DNA from: Giardia muris
Lineage: Eukaryota; Fornicata; Diplomonadida; Hexamitidae
Direction of reading: 5' to 3'
Assembly: GCA_006247105.1 (NCBI GenBank)
Contig: CM016928.1
Location: 372,001 to 436,000 of the forward strand
DNA: 64,000 nt
Positions 62,435-64,000 of the stretch are shown one piece after another. The translations under genes and the position numbers were made by a program. Position 1 is the stretch's first letter, and the number at the start of each line of letters is the position of its first letter. The notes under the pieces are model-generated. The model was not told the origin of the DNA. It made no database searches and worked only from the letters and a program-made list of their open reading frames with translations.

Positions 62435-62985
62435 TAGCCCGCGTGGTCCAGGTGCTTCCTGACTCCCCCGACGCCCCCGGCCACTGCAGACGTCAGAGGC
62501 AGTAGCGGTTCCTTCGGGGGAGGGATGCGTTCTGATCCCTCTTTCTCGAGGAGCTGGCGGACTTGAGTGAAGTCGTCTTCATCTGGACTGTTGTTTGCAT
62601 GCCATCTGTGTGGCCTTTGGAGTCAGTCCCTGATCATGGGAAGAGGAGTTCAACGACCTCGGGGTAGTCCTCGTGGGCTGCTGTCATGAGAGCTGTGCTT
62701 CGGGGGAAGCTCCACTTCTTCGGCTGCTTCCCCACTTCGGAGAGGAGGAGTCGAACGCAGTCTGTCTTGTCAGTGAAGGGGGCTCACATCAGTGCGGTCC
62801 GTCCTCGGTTGTCCCTCATTCCAACCTCTTCTCGAGGAGGGGGATGAAGTTAGAATACCCTTCCCCTACCGCCCACATCAGGGCCGTGCTGCCACTCTTG
62901 CTCCCCTTCCCAACCTCATGGAGATTCCTTTTCAGTCCTCGAGGTCTCCTCTCCTGACTGCCTCCATCAACTCAATGAGGGGCAT
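62395..62985 (-). pseudogene. Degenerate copy of the ankyrin-kinase gene 5' region
   Basis: From ATG 62985 (behind GATGCTTGATGCTCAAAA, the same context as 13976) the minus strand reads MPLIELMEAVRRGDLED, then TGA. Across several frames ankyrin repeats continue: STALMWAVGEGYSNFIPLL, GRTALM followed by a stop, TDKTDCVRLLLSEVGKQ, STALMTAAHEDYPEVVELL, GHT, FTQVRQLLEKE and PPPKEPLL. This follows the order of the 14322-16391 gene (KTDCARLLFSEAGKQ, ATALMIAAHENCPDIVELLL, FTQVRRLLENE). The coiled coil is missing; a piece of the second ankyrin block (VRKHLDHAGYQDPTGTTALM) follows and overlaps the 3' end of the Rpn1 fragment. Multiple stops and shifts make it a clear pseudogene. Confidence 0.8.
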
Positions 62986-63342
62986 TTTTGAGCATCAAGC
63001 ATCAATCCCCTCCTCCCCGCCTGAATACACCTTCCCCGACGCCCCAATCCTCCCCACCAACAAGGAGAGGCTCCCACAGACCCTAGGATTCAGTGCCCCT
63101 CCCGAGCCTGCGGGACGACCCGTTCACTCCGACCCTACCCCTGGATCCGCACCCCTCCAGTTGATGCTCCCCCCCGGCCTTCCCGACTGCAGTCCCCAGT
63201 TCGGCCATACCCGCCGGGCAACTCGCGAGCTCGTTCCGAATTCGCAAGAGAAGTCGGCGCGGGCCCCGTGAGTACTGCGGCGGAAGGCTCCGTGGGAGAG
63301 CTGGGTGCTGAACTTTTCCGGGTGGTCGAGGTCCACTATTGC
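62986..63342. other. Intergenic region between ankyrin pseudogene and alpha-tubulin
   Basis: GC-rich with open frames on both strands but no recognisable protein and no RNA gene I can fold. It holds the upstream region of the pseudogene (left) and the 3' flank of alpha-tubulin (right). Confidence 0.45.
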
Positions 63343-64000
63343 TCAGTGGGGCTCCTCCTCCATATTCTCGCCCTTGCCGTCGCCAAGGGTCTCGGCACCG
63401 ATCTCCTCGTAGTCCTTCTCGAGGGCGGCAAGATCCTCACGAGCCTCGGAGAACTCGCCCTCCTCCATGCCCTCGCCAACGTACCAGTGGACGAAGGTGC
63501 GCTTCGCATACATGAGGTCGAACTTGTGATCCATGCGAGACCAGACCTCGGCGATGGCGGTCGTGTTCGAGATCATGAGGCACGAGCGCTGGACCTTTGC
63601 GAGGTCGCCGCCAGGGATGACCGTCGGAGGCTGGTAGTTGATGCCGACCTTGAAGCCCGTGGGACACCAGTCGACGAACTGGATCGTGCGCTTCGTCTTG
63701 ATGACTGCGATGGCCGCGTTGACGTCCTTGGGGACGACGTCGCCCCGGTACATCATGCAGCACGCCATGTACTCCCGTGGCGCGGGTCGCACTTGACCAT
63801 CATGTTCGCAGGCTCGAAGACGGAGTTGGTGAGCTCTGCAACGGAGAGCTTCTCGTGGTACGCCTTCTCGGACGAGATGATCGGAGCATAGGAGCAGAGC
63901 GGGAAGTGGATACGCGGGTAGGGGACGAGGTTCGTCTGGAACTCCGTCAGATCGACGTTGAGGGCGCCATCGAAGCGAAGAGAGGCCGTGATCGACGAGA
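63343..64000 (-). CDS. Alpha-tubulin, C-terminal part, with apparent frameshift (5' end outside window)
   Basis: The minus strand from the right edge reads [48 protein letters not shown] in one frame and then [57 protein letters not shown] in the next. The shift falls at about 63772: the codons for HGKYMAC lack one base (GGGAG in place of GGGAAG). Everything else is typical alpha-tubulin, including the Pro-Gly-Gly-Asp and [10 protein letters not shown] segments. The C-terminus ends MEEEPH without a terminal Tyr or Phe. Either an assembly error at a G/A run or a broken gene copy; the coding quality on both sides favours the former. Confidence 0.9.
   Translation of the reverse strand, partial: LVDHGLSSLRWRPQRRSDGVPDEPRPLPAYPLPALLLCSDHLVREGVPREALRCRAHQLRLRACEHDGQVRPAPREYMACCMMYRGDVVPKDVNAAIAVIKTKRTIQFVDWCPTGFKVGINYQPPTVIPGGDLAKVQRSCLMISNTTAIAEVWSRMDHKFDLMYAKRTFVHWYVGEGMEEGEFSEAREDLAALEKDYEEIGAETLGDGKGENMEEEPH

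Noticed and set aside
1..64000. CRISPR arrays, insertion sequences, prophage or bacterial operons
   Set aside because: No regularly spaced direct repeats, transposase or integrase genes were seen, and the gene content is eukaryotic throughout.

Overview
The window reads as part of a chromosome from a diplomonad protist of the Giardia type. The evidence is near-continuous, apparently intronless genes on both strands, intergenic gaps of a few to about 150 bases, start codons sitting directly behind short A/T-rich tracts (no room for long 5' UTRs), AGTRAA-like polyadenylation signals at or inside stop codons, and a gene set dominated by ankyrin (21.1-type) proteins, a NEK-like kinase, duplicated alpha-SNAPs and reduced housekeeping genes. 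The sequence looks GC-rich for the genus, so Giardia muris or a close relative is my best inference; that is not proven from the window.

Layout. 1-13.5 kb: the 3' end of a PTEN-like C2 protein, tRNA-Ser(UGA), a large basic unknown protein, alpha-SNAP, SmB, a MYG1 exonuclease sharing a 4-base start interval with a membrane protein, a coiled-coil protein, an unknown protein, DENR and a 2-Cys peroxiredoxin. 13.5-17.4 kb: an ankyrin/coiled-coil/NEK kinase gene with a wrecked 5' end, followed by about 1 kb without a recognisable gene. 17.4-36 kb: a copine-like vWA protein, then ankyrin proteins, a RING protein and a coiled-coil/half-RING protein, interleaved with Nfu, CTU1 (tRNA thiolation) and a DEAD-box helicase. 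36-49.6 kb: Sec1/Munc18 protein, CSC1/OSCA channel, MCM6, IPP isomerase, Clp1-like protein, a second alpha-SNAP, a BET-type bromodomain protein and a nicotinamidase. 49.7-62.4 kb: Prp8, an Hsp110-like protein, two small unknowns, a secreted papain-type protease, a Rab GTPase and a truncated Rpn1 fragment. 62.4-64 kb: a degenerate copy of the ankyrin-kinase gene and the 3' part of alpha-tubulin carrying a frameshift.

The genes are mostly independent housekeeping functions rather than an operon-like system: splicing and RNA 3'-end formation (SmB, Prp8, Clp1), membrane fusion (two alpha-SNAPs, Sec1, Rab), replication (MCM6), chromatin (BET protein), Fe-S and tRNA modification (Nfu, CTU1), redox and mevalonate metabolism. 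The least ordinary features are Prp8 without an AUG before its conserved region, a bromodomain interrupted by about 135 residues, a truncated Rpn1 abutting an antisense ankyrin pseudogene, and several apparent single-base frameshifts that need read-level checking. I did not see a wholly new multi-gene system.
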